From: MGBC114844 sp910585855
GTDB taxonomy: Bacteria; Bacillota; Clostridia; Lachnospirales; Lachnospiraceae
Direction of reading: 5' to 3'
NCBI GenBank assembly: GCA_965646165.1
Contig: CBFFYP010000058.1
Coordinates: forward strand, 1-29,823
Length of the DNA stretch: 29,823 nucleotides
Shown: piece after piece, positions 15,292 through 24,097 of the stretch
How the letters are laid out: the number at the start of each line of letters is the position of its first letter
How positions within the stretch are numbered: position 1 is the first letter of the stretch
Notes under the pieces: model-generated
Databases searched by the model: none
What the model saw: only the letters and a program-made list of their open reading frames with translations
What the model was told of the DNA's origin: nothing
Program-made: the position numbers and the translations under genes

Positions 15292-15590
15292 AAACGAAAG
15301 ACGAAGAAACGGAATAGTACGCATGGTTCTGAATACAGAGAGCTGCCGGATGGTGCAAGACAGCAGAGGAGAAGTGAGGAACTCGCCGTGGAGTTGCTGG
15401 TTGAAACGGATTTTTTTAAAAGAAAGGAAGGAGTAGATACAGTCGGAGTCCCACCGTTAGAGGGGAAAGGTATAAGGAATCTGTTCCCGTACCGATAAGA
15501 GCATGAGCAGTCATGAAATAGAGTGGTACCGCGTAAGTATGTCTTGCGTCTCTAGTATAGTGTCTATACTGGGCGCAGGACTTTTTTATG
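15292..15590 (+). promoter_or_regulatory. T-box leader (Leu specifier) of leuA
   Basis: Stem I contains AGAGAG-like and GAGGAACTCGCCG segments with CUC (Leu) at 15382-15384 in the specifier position. The T-box sequence is GAGTGGTACCGCG (15521-15533), and the terminator is GTCTTGCGTC...GGGCGCAGGAC (15541-15581) followed by T6. Uncharged tRNA-Leu is expected to stabilise the antiterminator and switch on leuA, matching the gene product. The terminator is followed by TATGTGTACGCCGATG, a string almost shared with the tyrS leader. Confidence 0.85.
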
Positions 15591-15674
15591 TGTACGCCGA
15601 TGCTTTTCTGTTTGATTTTCGGGAATGATTCTAAATTGTATTTTTGACCGTTAAGCGGAAGAATGGAGGAAAAA

Positions 15675-17333
15675 ATGAAAGGATTTGAAAAGTATCAGAA
15701 AACGTATTTTATGCCGCCAGTTGATTGTTATGACTGGGTAAAAAAGGATGCCATTGACCATGCTCCGATTTGGTGCAGTGTGGATTTAAGAGATGGAAAT
15801 CAGGCTTTGGTAGAACCTATGAGTTTAAATGAAAAGCTGGAATTTTATCAGATGTTGGTAGAAATCGGATTTAAGCATATTGAAGTGGGATTTCCGGCTG
15901 CTTCCGATACGGAATATCGTTTTTTACGTACATTGATTGAACGGAATATGATTCCAGAAGATGTGACAGTTCAGGTTCTGACACAGGCAAGAGAGCATAT
16001 TATTAAGAAAACTTTTGAAGCAATAGACGGTGCACCGAATGTGGTGGTACATGTCTATAACTCTACTTCTGTTGCACAGAGAGAGCAGGTATTTCGTAAG
16101 TCAAAGGAAGAAGTAAAAGCGATTGCAGTAAACGGTGCACAGATGGTTTTGGATCTGGCAAAAGGTGTAAAAGGCAATATTTCTTTTGAGTATAGCCCGG
16201 AAAGTTTTCAGGGAACAGAGATGGACTATGCATTGGAGGTGTGCAATGCGGTATTGAATATCTGGAAGCCGACAAGCGATCGGAAGTCAATTATCAATCT
16301 TCCTACTACCGTAGAAAATGCAATTCCGCATGTATTTGCAAGTCAGGTGGAATATATCAGCAAAAATTTGGACTATCGGGAAAATGTGTTATTGTCGCTG
16401 CATCCGCATAATGATCGGGGAAGCGGAATTTGTGATGCGGAGCTTGGATTGCTGGCAGGAGCAGATCGGATAGAGGGTACTTTGTTTGGAAATGGGGAGC
16501 GCACCGGAAATGTGGATATTATTACGCTTGCTATGAATTTACATTCACATGGGGTAGAAAATCAGTTGGATTTTAGCGATATGAAACGAATTGTAAAGAC
16601 TTATGAAAAACTGACTGGGATGCAGGTATCTCCAAGACAGCCTTATGCAGGAGATTTGGTATTTACGGCATTTTCTGGTTCTCATCAGGATGCTATTGCA
16701 AAAGGAATGGCATTGCGGGAGGATGGAAAAAGGACAGTTTGGGATGTACCTTATCTGCCAATCGATCCAAAAGATGTAGGAAGAACGTATGATTCCGATG
16801 TTATTCGAATTAATAGCCAGTCTGGAAAGGGTGGCGTCAGCTATGTACTGAAGCGGAATTATGGGCTGTCGATTCCTTATCGGATGCGAGAGGAATTGGG
16901 ATATTTGGTCAAGGATGTTTCCGATAAAAAGGATCAGGAATTAAGTGCAGAATTGATCTATGAAATTTTTAAGAAGAATTATCGGGATGTAGAGAAAAAA
17001 TTTGATATTCCTGAATGTCACTTTCAACAAAAAGATGGGATTGATGCTGCTGTAACAGTAGAACAGAATGGTGTTCGAGTGGAGGTATTTGGACATGGAA
17101 ACGGACGGTTGGATGCGGTAAGCAATGCACTTAAGATGCATTTTGGAATTGAGTATGAACTGATGGATTATGAGCAACATGCTGTTTCACGAACGACGTC
17201 TTCAAAGGCGATGTCTTATGTTAGTATTATGGTTGATGATCGAGTGATTTGGGGGACTGGATTGGATGAGGATATTATTAAGTCTTCTATTTATGCTTTG
17301 ATGGCGGCGATCAATCGTTCGGGGTTATTGTAG
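15675..17333 (+). CDS. leuA: 2-isopropylmalate synthase (long form)
   Basis: The enzyme condenses acetyl-CoA with 2-oxoisovalerate in the first step of leucine synthesis. ATG 15675 follows GGAGG (15665-15669) and gives 552 residues; the ATG at 15663 overlaps that site. The HMGL-like TIM barrel carries VDLRDGNQALVEPM (about 36-49), the metal-binding LHPHNDRGSG (about 242-251) and GNGERTGNVDI. The C-terminal LeuA regulatory dimer domain (about 425-552) includes GHGNGRLDAVSNALK and should bind leucine for feedback inhibition. The length is that of the second, long LeuA class (mycobacterial/fungal type). No leuB, leuC or leuD lies nearby, so the gene is an orphan under its own Leu T-box. Confidence 0.95.
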   Translation: MKGFEKYQKTYFMPPVDCYDWVKKDAIDHAPIWCSVDLRDGNQALVEPMSLNEKLEFYQMLVEIGFKHIEVGFPAASDTEYRFLRTLIERNMIPEDVTVQVLTQAREHIIKKTFEAIDGAPNVVVHVYNSTSVAQREQVFRKSKEEVKAIAVNGAQMVLDLAKGVKGNISFEYSPESFQGTEMDYALEVCNAVLNIWKPTSDRKSIINLPTTVENAIPHVFASQVEYISKNLDYRENVLLSLHPHNDRGSGICDAELGLLAGADRIEGTLFGNGERTGNVDIITLAMNLHSHGVENQLDFSDMKRIVKTYEKLTGMQVSPRQPYAGDLVFTAFSGSHQDAIAKGMALREDGKRTVWDVPYLPIDPKDVGRTYDSDVIRINSQSGKGGVSYVLKRNYGLSIPYRMREELGYLVKDVSDKKDQELSAELIYEIFKKNYRDVEKKFDIPECHFQQKDGIDAAVTVEQNGVRVEVFGHGNGRLDAVSNALKMHFGIEYELMDYEQHAVSRTTSSKAMSYVSIMVDDRVIWGTGLDEDIIKSSIYALMAAINRSGLL

Positions 17334-17338
17334 AAGGG

Positions 17339-17485
17339 GGACGCCGAAAGCCGAATGGAATTCTATTCCGAGTCCGCTTGCGCTTAGCATTTCCTCGTAG
17401 CGGACACATAAGGTGCTAAAATACAGCACCTAAGTGCCAACGGGAAATGATGACCCTGCATAGAACACCATTCGGTTTTCGGCTG
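17339..17485 (+). repeat. Family B palindromic repeat, copy B-i
   Basis: It starts five nt after the leuA stop. The arms GCCGAAAGCCGAATGG (17343-17358) and CCATTCGGTTTTCGGC (17468-17483) are complementary with one G-T pair; the ends are GGACGCC and GGCTG. Core pairings are GTCCGCT (17372-17378) with AGCGGAC (17399-17405), CATTTCC (17388-17394) with GGAAATG (17443-17449), and a variable hairpin AGGTGCT (17411-17417) with AGCACCT (17425-17431). The first two pairings cross each other, so a pseudoknot is possible. It probably also ends leuA transcription. The remaining 17486-17602 has no clear promoter. Confidence 0.85.
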
Positions 17486-17602
17486 TGTATTCCAGACCGA
17501 AAAAAAATTTAGGTGTTATTTTTGTTGCCTCGTACTATATATGTTAAAAATTTGATGGAAACTTTGAAGATGACAGCTAGAGCAGGAAAAGGAGAATTTA
17601 TT

Positions 17603-18355
17603 ATGAATAAAGATTTAGAAAATATAGAACAAGCTAAAAAAAGTTTTGATCATATTTTAAACAATAAAAAATATGCTGCTATAATTAAAGATGATAAACA
17701 TTTATCTATTTTAATGCATTTACTTGAAAACAGTAATTTTCAAAAAATATTAGACATTGGAACAGGAACAGGTTATTTAGCATTTCCATTAGCTGAAAAA
17801 TTTTCAGAATCCACTATTTATGGAATAGATATTGCTGAAACTACAATAGAGAAAAACAATAAGCTTGCAAAAGAAAAAGGATTTTCTAATCTTACTTTTC
17901 AATCTTTTGATGGCTTAAAATATCCTTTTTCAAAGGAAAGTTTTGACTTGATAGTTACACGATATGCGTTTCATCATTTTCCTAATATTATGGATGCAGT
18001 CTGTCAAATGAATAGTCTTTTGGTCAAAGGAGGAAAGGTACTTATTTCTGATCCTATGAAAAATGAAAAGGATACAAATGGAATAATAGATGAATATATG
18101 AAGGTTAAAAAAGATGGTCATATTCATTTTTATTCAAAGAATGAATTAGATGAATTGTTTTTACATAATGGTTTTACAAAAGAAAAGCAAATTTTTAATA
18201 ATATGAAATTTCCTTTTGCACCAATACCTGAATATATAGAAATTTATAATAAAACGAGCGAAGAAGATAAATTACTGTATGCAATAGAAAATGAAAATAA
18301 TATTATCTGGATAAAGCAAATAAATGTAGGAAACACCATTTTTGTAAAAATGTAA
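17603..18355 (+). CDS. SAM-dependent methyltransferase (class I, UbiE/Methyltransf_11 type)
   Basis: This 250-residue cytosolic protein starts at ATG 17603 behind AAAAGGAG; longer versions from 17513 lack a ribosome site. Motif I is ILDIGTGTGYL (residues 49-59), the acidic end of strand 2 is Asp76 (YGIDIAE), and FDLIVTRYAFHHFPN is the motif IV/post-region. GGKVLISDP follows, then a C-terminal cap. The substrate is unknown. The gene is visibly much richer in A+T than its neighbours (many ATA, AAT and TTA codons), unlike leuA and the MATE gene on either side. It sits between two family B repeats in opposite orientation, which together suggest an acquired cargo gene. Confidence 0.85.
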   Translation: MNKDLENIEQAKKSFDHILNNKKYAAIIKDDKHLSILMHLLENSNFQKILDIGTGTGYLAFPLAEKFSESTIYGIDIAETTIEKNNKLAKEKGFSNLTFQSFDGLKYPFSKESFDLIVTRYAFHHFPNIMDAVCQMNSLLVKGGKVLISDPMKNEKDTNGIIDEYMKVKKDGHIHFYSKNELDELFLHNGFTKEKQIFNNMKFPFAPIPEYIEIYNKTSEEDKLLYAIENENNIIWIKQINVGNTIFVKM

Positions 18356-18406
18356 ATAATAAAGTACAGTTCAACGTAACAATATTATTTTGAGGCTGAT
18401 AGAAAC

Positions 18407-18552
18407 AGCTGGAATGGAAAGAAAGGTCTATGGAGGGTCATCATTTCCCGTCGGCACTTAGGCACGGTACTTTCGTGCCTTATGTGTCCGCTACGAGGAA
18501 ATGCTAAGCGCAAGCGGACCCGGAATAGACCTTTCTTTCCATTCCAGCGTCC
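18407..18552 (-). repeat. Family B palindromic repeat, copy B-ii
   Basis: A perfect 23-bp inverted repeat forms the arms: CTGGAATGGAAAGAAAGG onward (18409-18431) against 18525-18547. On the minus strand it starts with GGACGC (18552) and ends with CAGC read as GCTG. Core pairings are CATTTCC (18442-18448) with GGAAATG (18497-18503), GTCCGCT (18486-18492) with AGCGGAC (18513-18519), and a variable hairpin AGGCAC (18460-18465) with GTGCCT (18475-18480). It starts five nt after the MATE stop on that gene's strand and lies between convergent genes. The orientation is opposite to copy B-i. Confidence 0.88.
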
Positions 18553-18557
18553 CCTCT

Positions 18558-20006
18558 TTAAGATTTTATTAAAAAGGTCAGGCGTTTTCTGCAGTGGAAG
18601 AAGGCAGGAATTAAAAAGAGATCTGCAAACAGCCATGCAGCAGCATTGGCTAGGCAAGCGCCCTGAAAGCCCCAAACTGGTACAAATAGGCAGGCAACTA
18701 AAGTTCTTGCAATCATTTCAAAAAGCCCGGATAAAATGGCAAAGCGGCTAAATCCCATACCTTGGATTAAAAAGCGGATGATATTGACCAGAGCCAATGG
18801 GATATAAAATGCACTGTTTAATAATAAATAAAGGTGTACCTGACTTAAAATTTCCATTTGATCTGGTTCGATAAACAGTACGGCTAGATTTTTTCCTAAG
18901 AAAAGCAGAAAAGTAAAGGCAAGTATGGAATAGACAATACCTAAAAGGACACAGGAACGGAGTCCTTTTCCTAATCGATCTAATTTGCCTGCTCCTACGT
19001 TTTGTCCGCCGTAGGTTGCCATTGTAGAACCCATTGCATCAAAAGGGCAGCAGAAAAAGCCGCTTATTTTACTTCCGGCAGTTACAGCAGCTACTGCTAA
19101 AGCACCTAAAGTATTGACAGCACTTTGTAAAATAACACTTCCTATTGCTGTGATAGAATATTGAAGTCCCATTGGAACTCCCATATTTAACAGGTTTTTG
19201 ATATAAAGAGGATTGAATTTCCAATCTTCTTTTGTCATTTTTAGGATAGGAAATTTCTTTTTCATATAGAAAAAGCAGAGGATGCCAGATACTCCCTGTG
19301 AGATAACGGTAGCAATAGCAGCTCCTGCAATGCCCATATGAAGTTGAATAATGCAAAATAGGTCTAATATAATATTTAATATAGAAGATAACGTTAAAAA
19401 TAAAACAGGCGTTTTGCTGTCGCCAAAGGAACGGATAATGCCAGACAGCATATTGTATAGGTAAGTAACAGGGATTCCTATAAATATAATAACAATGTAT
19501 TGATAAGCACCTTCTAAAATATCCGCCGGAGTTTTCATCCAAATCAGGATATTTCGGCATAGTATTGTAACGGTAAATGTCATAACAACAGCAAAAATAC
19601 CAGACAGCCATACGCCGTTGGTGACATATTTTCTTAAAGAAGATTCATCTTTTGCTCCAAAACATTGCGCAACCGGGATAGCAAAGCCATTGCAGACTCC
19701 CATACAAAAACCGATAATCAGGAAATTAATAGAGCCTGTAGCGCCTACGGAGGCAAGAGCATTGACTCCTAGAAAGCGTCCGACAATAACTGTATCAACT
19801 AAACTGTAGAATTGCTGAAACAGATAACCGAAAAGCAGCGGGACTGCAAATTGGATAATCAGCTTCATAGGAGAACCTTCGGTCATATCTTTGGATGTAT
19901 TTTGTTCTTTTACAGTGGGGTTTATTTTTTTATTAAGAAATTTTTTTCTTTTTATAGGCGGTGTAATACCAGTAGCAGCAGCGGGTTTTAGTATATATGG
20001 TTTCAT
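18558..20006 (-). CDS. MATE-family multidrug/Na+ antiporter
   Basis: This 482-residue integral membrane protein has about 12 transmembrane segments. After an unusually long, Lys-rich N-terminal arm of about 40 residues, the MATE core starts with DMTEGSPMKLIIQFAVPLLF, typical of the DinF/NorM-like clostridial subgroup. FQQFYSLVDTVIVGRFLG, the SVGATGSINFLIIGF segment, and GGQNVGAGKLDR in the second half are family motifs. The exporter moves organic cations out using an ion gradient; its substrate cannot be told. The start ATG has GGAGG 10 nt upstream on the minus strand. It is transcribed alone, divergent from the Fic gene, and ends against repeat B-ii. Confidence 0.93.
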   Translation of the reverse strand: MKPYILKPAAATGITPPIKRKKFLNKKINPTVKEQNTSKDMTEGSPMKLIIQFAVPLLFGYLFQQFYSLVDTVIVGRFLGVNALASVGATGSINFLIIGFCMGVCNGFAIPVAQCFGAKDESSLRKYVTNGVWLSGIFAVVMTFTVTILCRNILIWMKTPADILEGAYQYIVIIFIGIPVTYLYNMLSGIIRSFGDSKTPVLFLTLSSILNIILDLFCIIQLHMGIAGAAIATVISQGVSGILCFFYMKKKFPILKMTKEDWKFNPLYIKNLLNMGVPMGLQYSITAIGSVILQSAVNTLGALAVAAVTAGSKISGFFCCPFDAMGSTMATYGGQNVGAGKLDRLGKGLRSCVLLGIVYSILAFTFLLFLGKNLAVLFIEPDQMEILSQVHLYLLLNSAFYIPLALVNIIRFLIQGMGFSRFAILSGLFEMIARTLVACLFVPVWGFQGACLANAAAWLFADLFLIPAFFHCRKRLTFLIKS

Positions 20007-20209
20007 TTTATTTAAACCTCCATTGAAATATTTGTAGTTTTTGTAGTTTTCTCAGATAGTTTATAGAGAGTGAATAGAAAAATCAATGTACTTATTGATA
20101 CTTTTCATGTATATTTCCGTATAAAAATTTTTATCTTTTTAGGGGAATGGAGAAGGGATGGAGAGAATAGAATTTTTGGTGAAATTAGGAAAAAAGTGTA
20201 TTTTTTGGA

Positions 20210-20237
20210 TTGCTATATCAAGTAATTCCAGTATAAT
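20210..20237 (+). promoter_or_regulatory. Candidate promoter of the fic-cyclase operon
   Basis: TTGCTA (20210-20215) and TATAAT (20232-20237) are spaced by 16 bp, about 57 bp upstream of the Fic start. The rest of the 287-bp divergent gap is A+T-rich; a MATE promoter on the other strand (TATAAA at about 20061-20066, minus) is possible but weak. Confidence 0.5.
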
Positions 20238-20293
20238 AGTGATAGGTGTTTTTGAATATAAACTATACTATTGTAAACGAGAGGATTTTATTT

Positions 20294-21193
20294 ATGAATT
20301 ACAAACAATTAGAACGGGATGCGAAATTAGGTGATTATCATGCACAGCAAGTATTAGAGGAAAGGAGAGAAAAACTAGAAAAACTGCCGATTCGGGACGC
20401 ACTGGGATATTCTTTGACATGGTGTCCTTCTGCTATTCCAGATAGGCTGTTGTCCGATATTAATTTGATGTATCAAAATATATCCATTACTTCGATTGAT
20501 ACCGATATTTCGATTGAAGAAGAGTCATTTCATAGCTGCCGGATAGAGGGAGCAGATACTACACTGGATGAATTATTTGATGTATTTCGGGCAAAGAGGA
20601 CGGAAACAAAGGGAGATAGGATGATCTTAAATACATATCGTGCAGTAAAATATTTAAATATCTCAAGAAAGCGGGATGTAGATACTTTGGTGCAGTTATG
20701 GCAGATTGTAACGGACGGTGTCTGCGACAATGCCGGTCTGTCGGGAGAGAAGTTTCGAAAAGGAGTGGTAGTGGTCGGAACACATCAAGCACCTGAACCG
20801 GAATTGTTAGAGTACTGTATGAAACAATTTTTTGAATTTTATCATGGAGAAAATATTGCTTCTCCCTATATAAAAGTAGCAATTCTGCATTTTTATTTTG
20901 TTTATATGCATCCGTTTTGTGACGGAAACGGGCGGATTGGCAGGCTGATTACTTCTGATTTTTTAATTCGCTCTGGATTAGAAAATTTTAGTGCAATTAC
21001 CCTCAGCAAGACAATTAATGAAACGGCACAGGATTACTATGAGGCATTGGAAAACAGTGAAAATTTGTTTTGTGATGTTACACCGTTTATCCAGTATATG
21101 CTGAAAACAGTCTATGATAATCTTTATGAAGTATTAGAAAATCAGAATCGGTATATAGTAAACTATTTAGATTGGGGGAAGGTGATGGAGTGA
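20294..21193 (+). CDS. Fic-domain AMPylase-type protein
   Basis: The 299-residue protein starts at ATG 20294 (GAGAGGA upstream). The Fic core is HPFCDGNGRIGR (residues 206-217), complete with the catalytic His206 and the nucleotide-binding GNGR. An inhibitory helix motif of the S-x-x-x-E-G type is present as SCRIEG (81-86) ahead of the core, which marks it as a class II, self-inhibited Fic protein. Such enzymes move AMP (or another nucleotide part) from a cofactor onto a Ser, Thr or Tyr of a target protein; the target is unknown. Its last codons overlap the next gene by 4 nt, so it is the first gene of a three-gene operon with an adenylate cyclase and a TIM-barrel protein. Confidence 0.9.
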   Translation: MNYKQLERDAKLGDYHAQQVLEERREKLEKLPIRDALGYSLTWCPSAIPDRLLSDINLMYQNISITSIDTDISIEEESFHSCRIEGADTTLDELFDVFRAKRTETKGDRMILNTYRAVKYLNISRKRDVDTLVQLWQIVTDGVCDNAGLSGEKFRKGVVVVGTHQAPEPELLEYCMKQFFEFYHGENIASPYIKVAILHFYFVYMHPFCDGNGRIGRLITSDFLIRSGLENFSAITLSKTINETAQDYYEALENSENLFCDVTPFIQYMLKTVYDNLYEVLENQNRYIVNYLDWGKVME

Positions 21194-23106
21194 ATATAAA
21201 GTGGAAAAAGTGGAGGCAGATATTATGGTGGCTATATGTGATAATTACTGCAGGATATTTATCGATTTTTGCAGGAACATTAGTATTGTCTGGAACGTTA
21301 GATTCGGTAGATAATGCAGTAAGCGATACTATTTATCAGTGGATCAATTATAATCGAAATGAAAGTATTATAAAATTAGTAATGATTGACGATTATACAG
21401 TAGAAAAGCTGGGAAAATATGAAAGCTGGTCAAGAAGTAAAACAGCGGAATTCATAGAAGCATTAAATGGTGTGCCAAAAGATGCACCAAATGTAATCGG
21501 ATTGGATCTGCTCTATTATGGAGAGAGGGACAGCAGGGGAGATACTATGCTGGAAGAAGTCTGTAAAAAATATGACAATATTTGTATTGGAACTCCGGCT
21601 ATCGTACAGGAAAAAGATCATATAACACATGGGCATGAAACAGCAGCAGGGACAGTTGAAGCAATGGATGATGTACTAGAGATTACGGATCATATAACTG
21701 TTTCAGATGTACTGCTGCCCTATCAGGCACTGCTGCCTTATACCATTACCGGTGTGACAAATATTGCGAAATATTCGATAGATGGTTATGTACGAAATGC
21801 GATTGCAAATATTACGGTAAACGGAGAGGAAATGGATAGTTTTCCGGTAGCGATTTATAAGATGTACAGAGATAGTATAGGAGAGTCTTATTCTCTTCCA
21901 AAATTGGATGTTGATCACTCTTTTGGATTTAATTATTCAAAAAAGAGTACAGATTATGTTGTTTATTCGTTTTATGATGTTCTTACTGGCGAAGTTCCTG
22001 CTTCTACATTTCGCAATAGTATTGTACTGGTAGGAGATTATATAAAGGGAGAGAAAACTTATAAAGTGCCGAATCAAAGAAAGATAGAGATGGTAGAGAT
22101 TGAAGTACAGGCAAATATATTGGAAGCACTTATGACGCAGAAGACAGGGCAAAATGTTTCAAAAAAATTTTTATCGGTCTATTATGGTTTGTTTGCAGGT
22201 GCTTTTTTTGTAATTATTTCTTTTAGCGGCGGTTTACGCACAATTATTAAAGCGTTTTTATTGCTGGCTTTTCAGATGGCAGGCTGTTGTGTGCTGAATA
22301 AATTGGGATACTATGTACCATTATTGATACCGATTATATTTGTGATTGGTATTACGATTTTGAATTTAATTGCTAATTATATTCGGACAAGAAGAGAAAA
22401 AGCTGCATTGGAAGGGGTTTTTAGAAAATATGTAGATAAACAGATAGTAAATGAAATTGTAAAAGAGGGAGGAATTGAGGCAAAGATTGGGGGTGTGCGA
22501 AAGGATATCGCTGTTTTATTTGTAGATCTTCGTGGGTTTACCACTCTTTCCGAGAGCTTAGAGCCGGAACAGGTGGTGGATATTTTAAATCATTATCTAA
22601 GTTTGGTTGCAGATGCAGTAGCGAAAAATGAAGGGACATTGGATAAATTTATTGGAGATGCAGCGATGGCGGTATTTAATTCACCGGCTGATTTGGAAGA
22701 TTATATATTTCGAGCAGTATGCACGGCATGGGATATTCGGGACAGTGCAAATAAATTGGATGAAAAATATAAAGAAAAATATGATCAGTCGGTTACATTT
22801 GGAATTGGAGTGCATTGTGGGGAAGCCGTAATCGGAAATATCGGCTGTGCATCACGAATGGATTATACTGCGATTGGAGATGTTGTAAATACGGCTTCCA
22901 GGTTGGAAGGAATAGCAGGTTCTGGTCAGATTCTTATCAGCAGTGAAGTAAGAGAACGTGTAAAAGATCGGATTAGTACGGTTTCTACAGGAGAGGTATC
23001 CTTAAAAGGAAAAAAAGAAACCGTATCCGTATATGAATTAGAAGGTATTTTTAGAGAAGAAAAAGAAACAGGTCGAAAGACGATTTTTGGATGGAGGAGT
23101 GTATGA
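21190..23106 (+). CDS. CHASE2-domain class III adenylate/guanylate cyclase
   Basis: This 638-residue membrane protein starts at GTG 21190 inside the Fic stop (GTGA overlap) behind GGGGGAAGG. After one N-terminal membrane segment (about 10-33) comes an extracellular CHASE2 sensor domain (about 40-300: VMIDDYTVEKLG, VIGLDLLYYGERD, IVLVGDYIKGEKT), then about three membrane segments (331-398). The cyclase domain follows: VLFVDLRGFTT with metal Asp446, LDKFIGDAAMAVFN with Lys486 and Asp490, and YTAIGDVVNTASRLEG with Thr560, Asn567 and Arg571. The Lys/Thr pair points to ATP as substrate, so cAMP is the likely product. All catalytic residues are present. No cAMP receptor gene is in the window. Confidence 0.92.
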   Translation: MNIKWKKWRQILWWLYVIITAGYLSIFAGTLVLSGTLDSVDNAVSDTIYQWINYNRNESIIKLVMIDDYTVEKLGKYESWSRSKTAEFIEALNGVPKDAPNVIGLDLLYYGERDSRGDTMLEEVCKKYDNICIGTPAIVQEKDHITHGHETAAGTVEAMDDVLEITDHITVSDVLLPYQALLPYTITGVTNIAKYSIDGYVRNAIANITVNGEEMDSFPVAIYKMYRDSIGESYSLPKLDVDHSFGFNYSKKSTDYVVYSFYDVLTGEVPASTFRNSIVLVGDYIKGEKTYKVPNQRKIEMVEIEVQANILEALMTQKTGQNVSKKFLSVYYGLFAGAFFVIISFSGGLRTIIKAFLLLAFQMAGCCVLNKLGYYVPLLIPIIFVIGITILNLIANYIRTRREKAALEGVFRKYVDKQIVNEIVKEGGIEAKIGGVRKDIAVLFVDLRGFTTLSESLEPEQVVDILNHYLSLVADAVAKNEGTLDKFIGDAAMAVFNSPADLEDYIFRAVCTAWDIRDSANKLDEKYKEKYDQSVTFGIGVHCGEAVIGNIGCASRMDYTAIGDVVNTASRLEGIAGSGQILISSEVRERVKDRISTVSTGEVSLKGKKETVSVYELEGIFREEKETGRKTIFGWRSV

Positions 23107-23894
23107 ATCAAATATCTTGTATCCCATTCCTTGATGAATTGGATTGTTATGTGAAATTTGCAGAAGAGTATAAGGCAGCCTTTGAGTATAATGAATTTTA
23201 TGTTCCGGCGATTATGGATGATCCAGTATCTATTAAGAATATTATGAGGCGTTATCAAAGTACAGGAAGAGATTGCTCAAAGGATACGCTTCATGGTGCT
23301 TTTTTTGATGTATGTATCAACAGCGGTGATCCGAAAATCTTTAAAGTCAGTGATTACCGGGTGCATCAAAGTATGGAAATTGCGCAGGAGATAGGAGTAA
23401 AGGCAGTTATTTTCCATACGAATTATATTGTAAATTTTAAATTAAAATCCTATTTGGATACTTGGCTGAATTTAAACGAGATTTACTGGCGTAAAATATT
23501 GGAAGAATTTCCAAATCAGATGGTCTATATAGAAAATATGTTTGATGAAGGACCTGAGATGATTACAAAACTTGCAGAAAAGATGCAGAATGAGCCACGG
23601 TTTGGAATCTGTTTTGACTTGGCACATGCTAAAATTTCTGGGACACCGGTGCAGAAGTGGTTGGATTGTCTGCGATCTTATATCACACATATACATATTA
23701 ATGATAATGACGGAATTGAGGATCTGCATCGTCCGGTTGGAACAGGTATTTTAGATTGGGAACAGTTCAGCAGATTTGGAAAGTCTTTAGAGCAAGAGCC
23801 TTCTATATTGATTGAAGTGCGAAATTTTGCAGATTTGCAGCAGTCGATTCATTATATGAAAGAGAATGGGATTTATCCTTTTTGTGAAATATAG
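23103..23894 (+). CDS. TIM-barrel sugar-phosphate isomerase/epimerase-like protein
   Basis: The 263-residue protein starts at ATG 23103, overlapping the cyclase stop by 4 nt (ATGA), with GGAGGAG just ahead. It is of the xylose-isomerase-like/AP endonuclease family 2 fold: metal ligands are likely Glu144 (VYIENMF), Asp172 and His175 (CFDLAHA), His198 (HIHIND) and Glu238 (LIEVRN). The C-terminal part ends with HYMKENGIYPF. It could isomerise or epimerise a sugar or act as an endonuclease-like enzyme; the residues alone do not decide. Strict overlap with the cyclase suggests a shared role, but I know no pathway joining the three genes. Confidence 0.8.
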   Translation: MNQISCIPFLDELDCYVKFAEEYKAAFEYNEFYVPAIMDDPVSIKNIMRRYQSTGRDCSKDTLHGAFFDVCINSGDPKIFKVSDYRVHQSMEIAQEIGVKAVIFHTNYIVNFKLKSYLDTWLNLNEIYWRKILEEFPNQMVYIENMFDEGPEMITKLAEKMQNEPRFGICFDLAHAKISGTPVQKWLDCLRSYITHIHINDNDGIEDLHRPVGTGILDWEQFSRFGKSLEQEPSILIEVRNFADLQQSIHYMKENGIYPFCEI

Positions 23895-23947
23895 TGGGAA
23901 GGACGTTAAAGTCGGGTGTGGGAAAGAGGCTGCTTTTTGTTTTCGCC

Positions 23948-24097
23948 GGACGCCAGAGGCGGATTGCCCCTTTTTTTGCATACCCTGCATGGAAGAAGGA
24001 TATGCAAAAAATTCTAGGTGTTTCCACAGAAGCCAGACGTTCTAACCGTTCTCCGAAGTCGCTGGCAAAGAAAAGGAGCAATCCGCCTCTGGCGTCC
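23948..24097 (+). repeat. Family A palindromic repeat, short copy A-iii
   Basis: The arms GAGGCGGATTGC (23956-23967) and GCAATCCGCCTC (24078-24089) match copy A-i except for a paired T:A to A:T swap, and both ends carry GGACGCC/GGCGTCC. The copy lacks the left half of the A-i interior and keeps only the core hairpin GCATACC...GGATATGC (23971-24011) and CACAGAAGCCAGACGTTC onwards. It starts 53 nt after the operon stop. ATTCAAAAAACTTATTAAAG follows, the flank word seen at other copies. The earlier part, 23895-23947, has no other signal. Confidence 0.82.

Noticed and set aside
17513..17602. Longer start of the methyltransferase at 17513
   Set aside because: No ribosome site there; AAAAGGAG precedes ATG 17603 at the right distance and the extra residues are not protein-like.
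20294..21193. Fic as toxin of a Fic/FicA toxin-antitoxin pair
   Set aside because: The inhibitory S-x-x-x-E-G motif is inside the Fic protein itself and no separate small antitoxin gene lies next to it.
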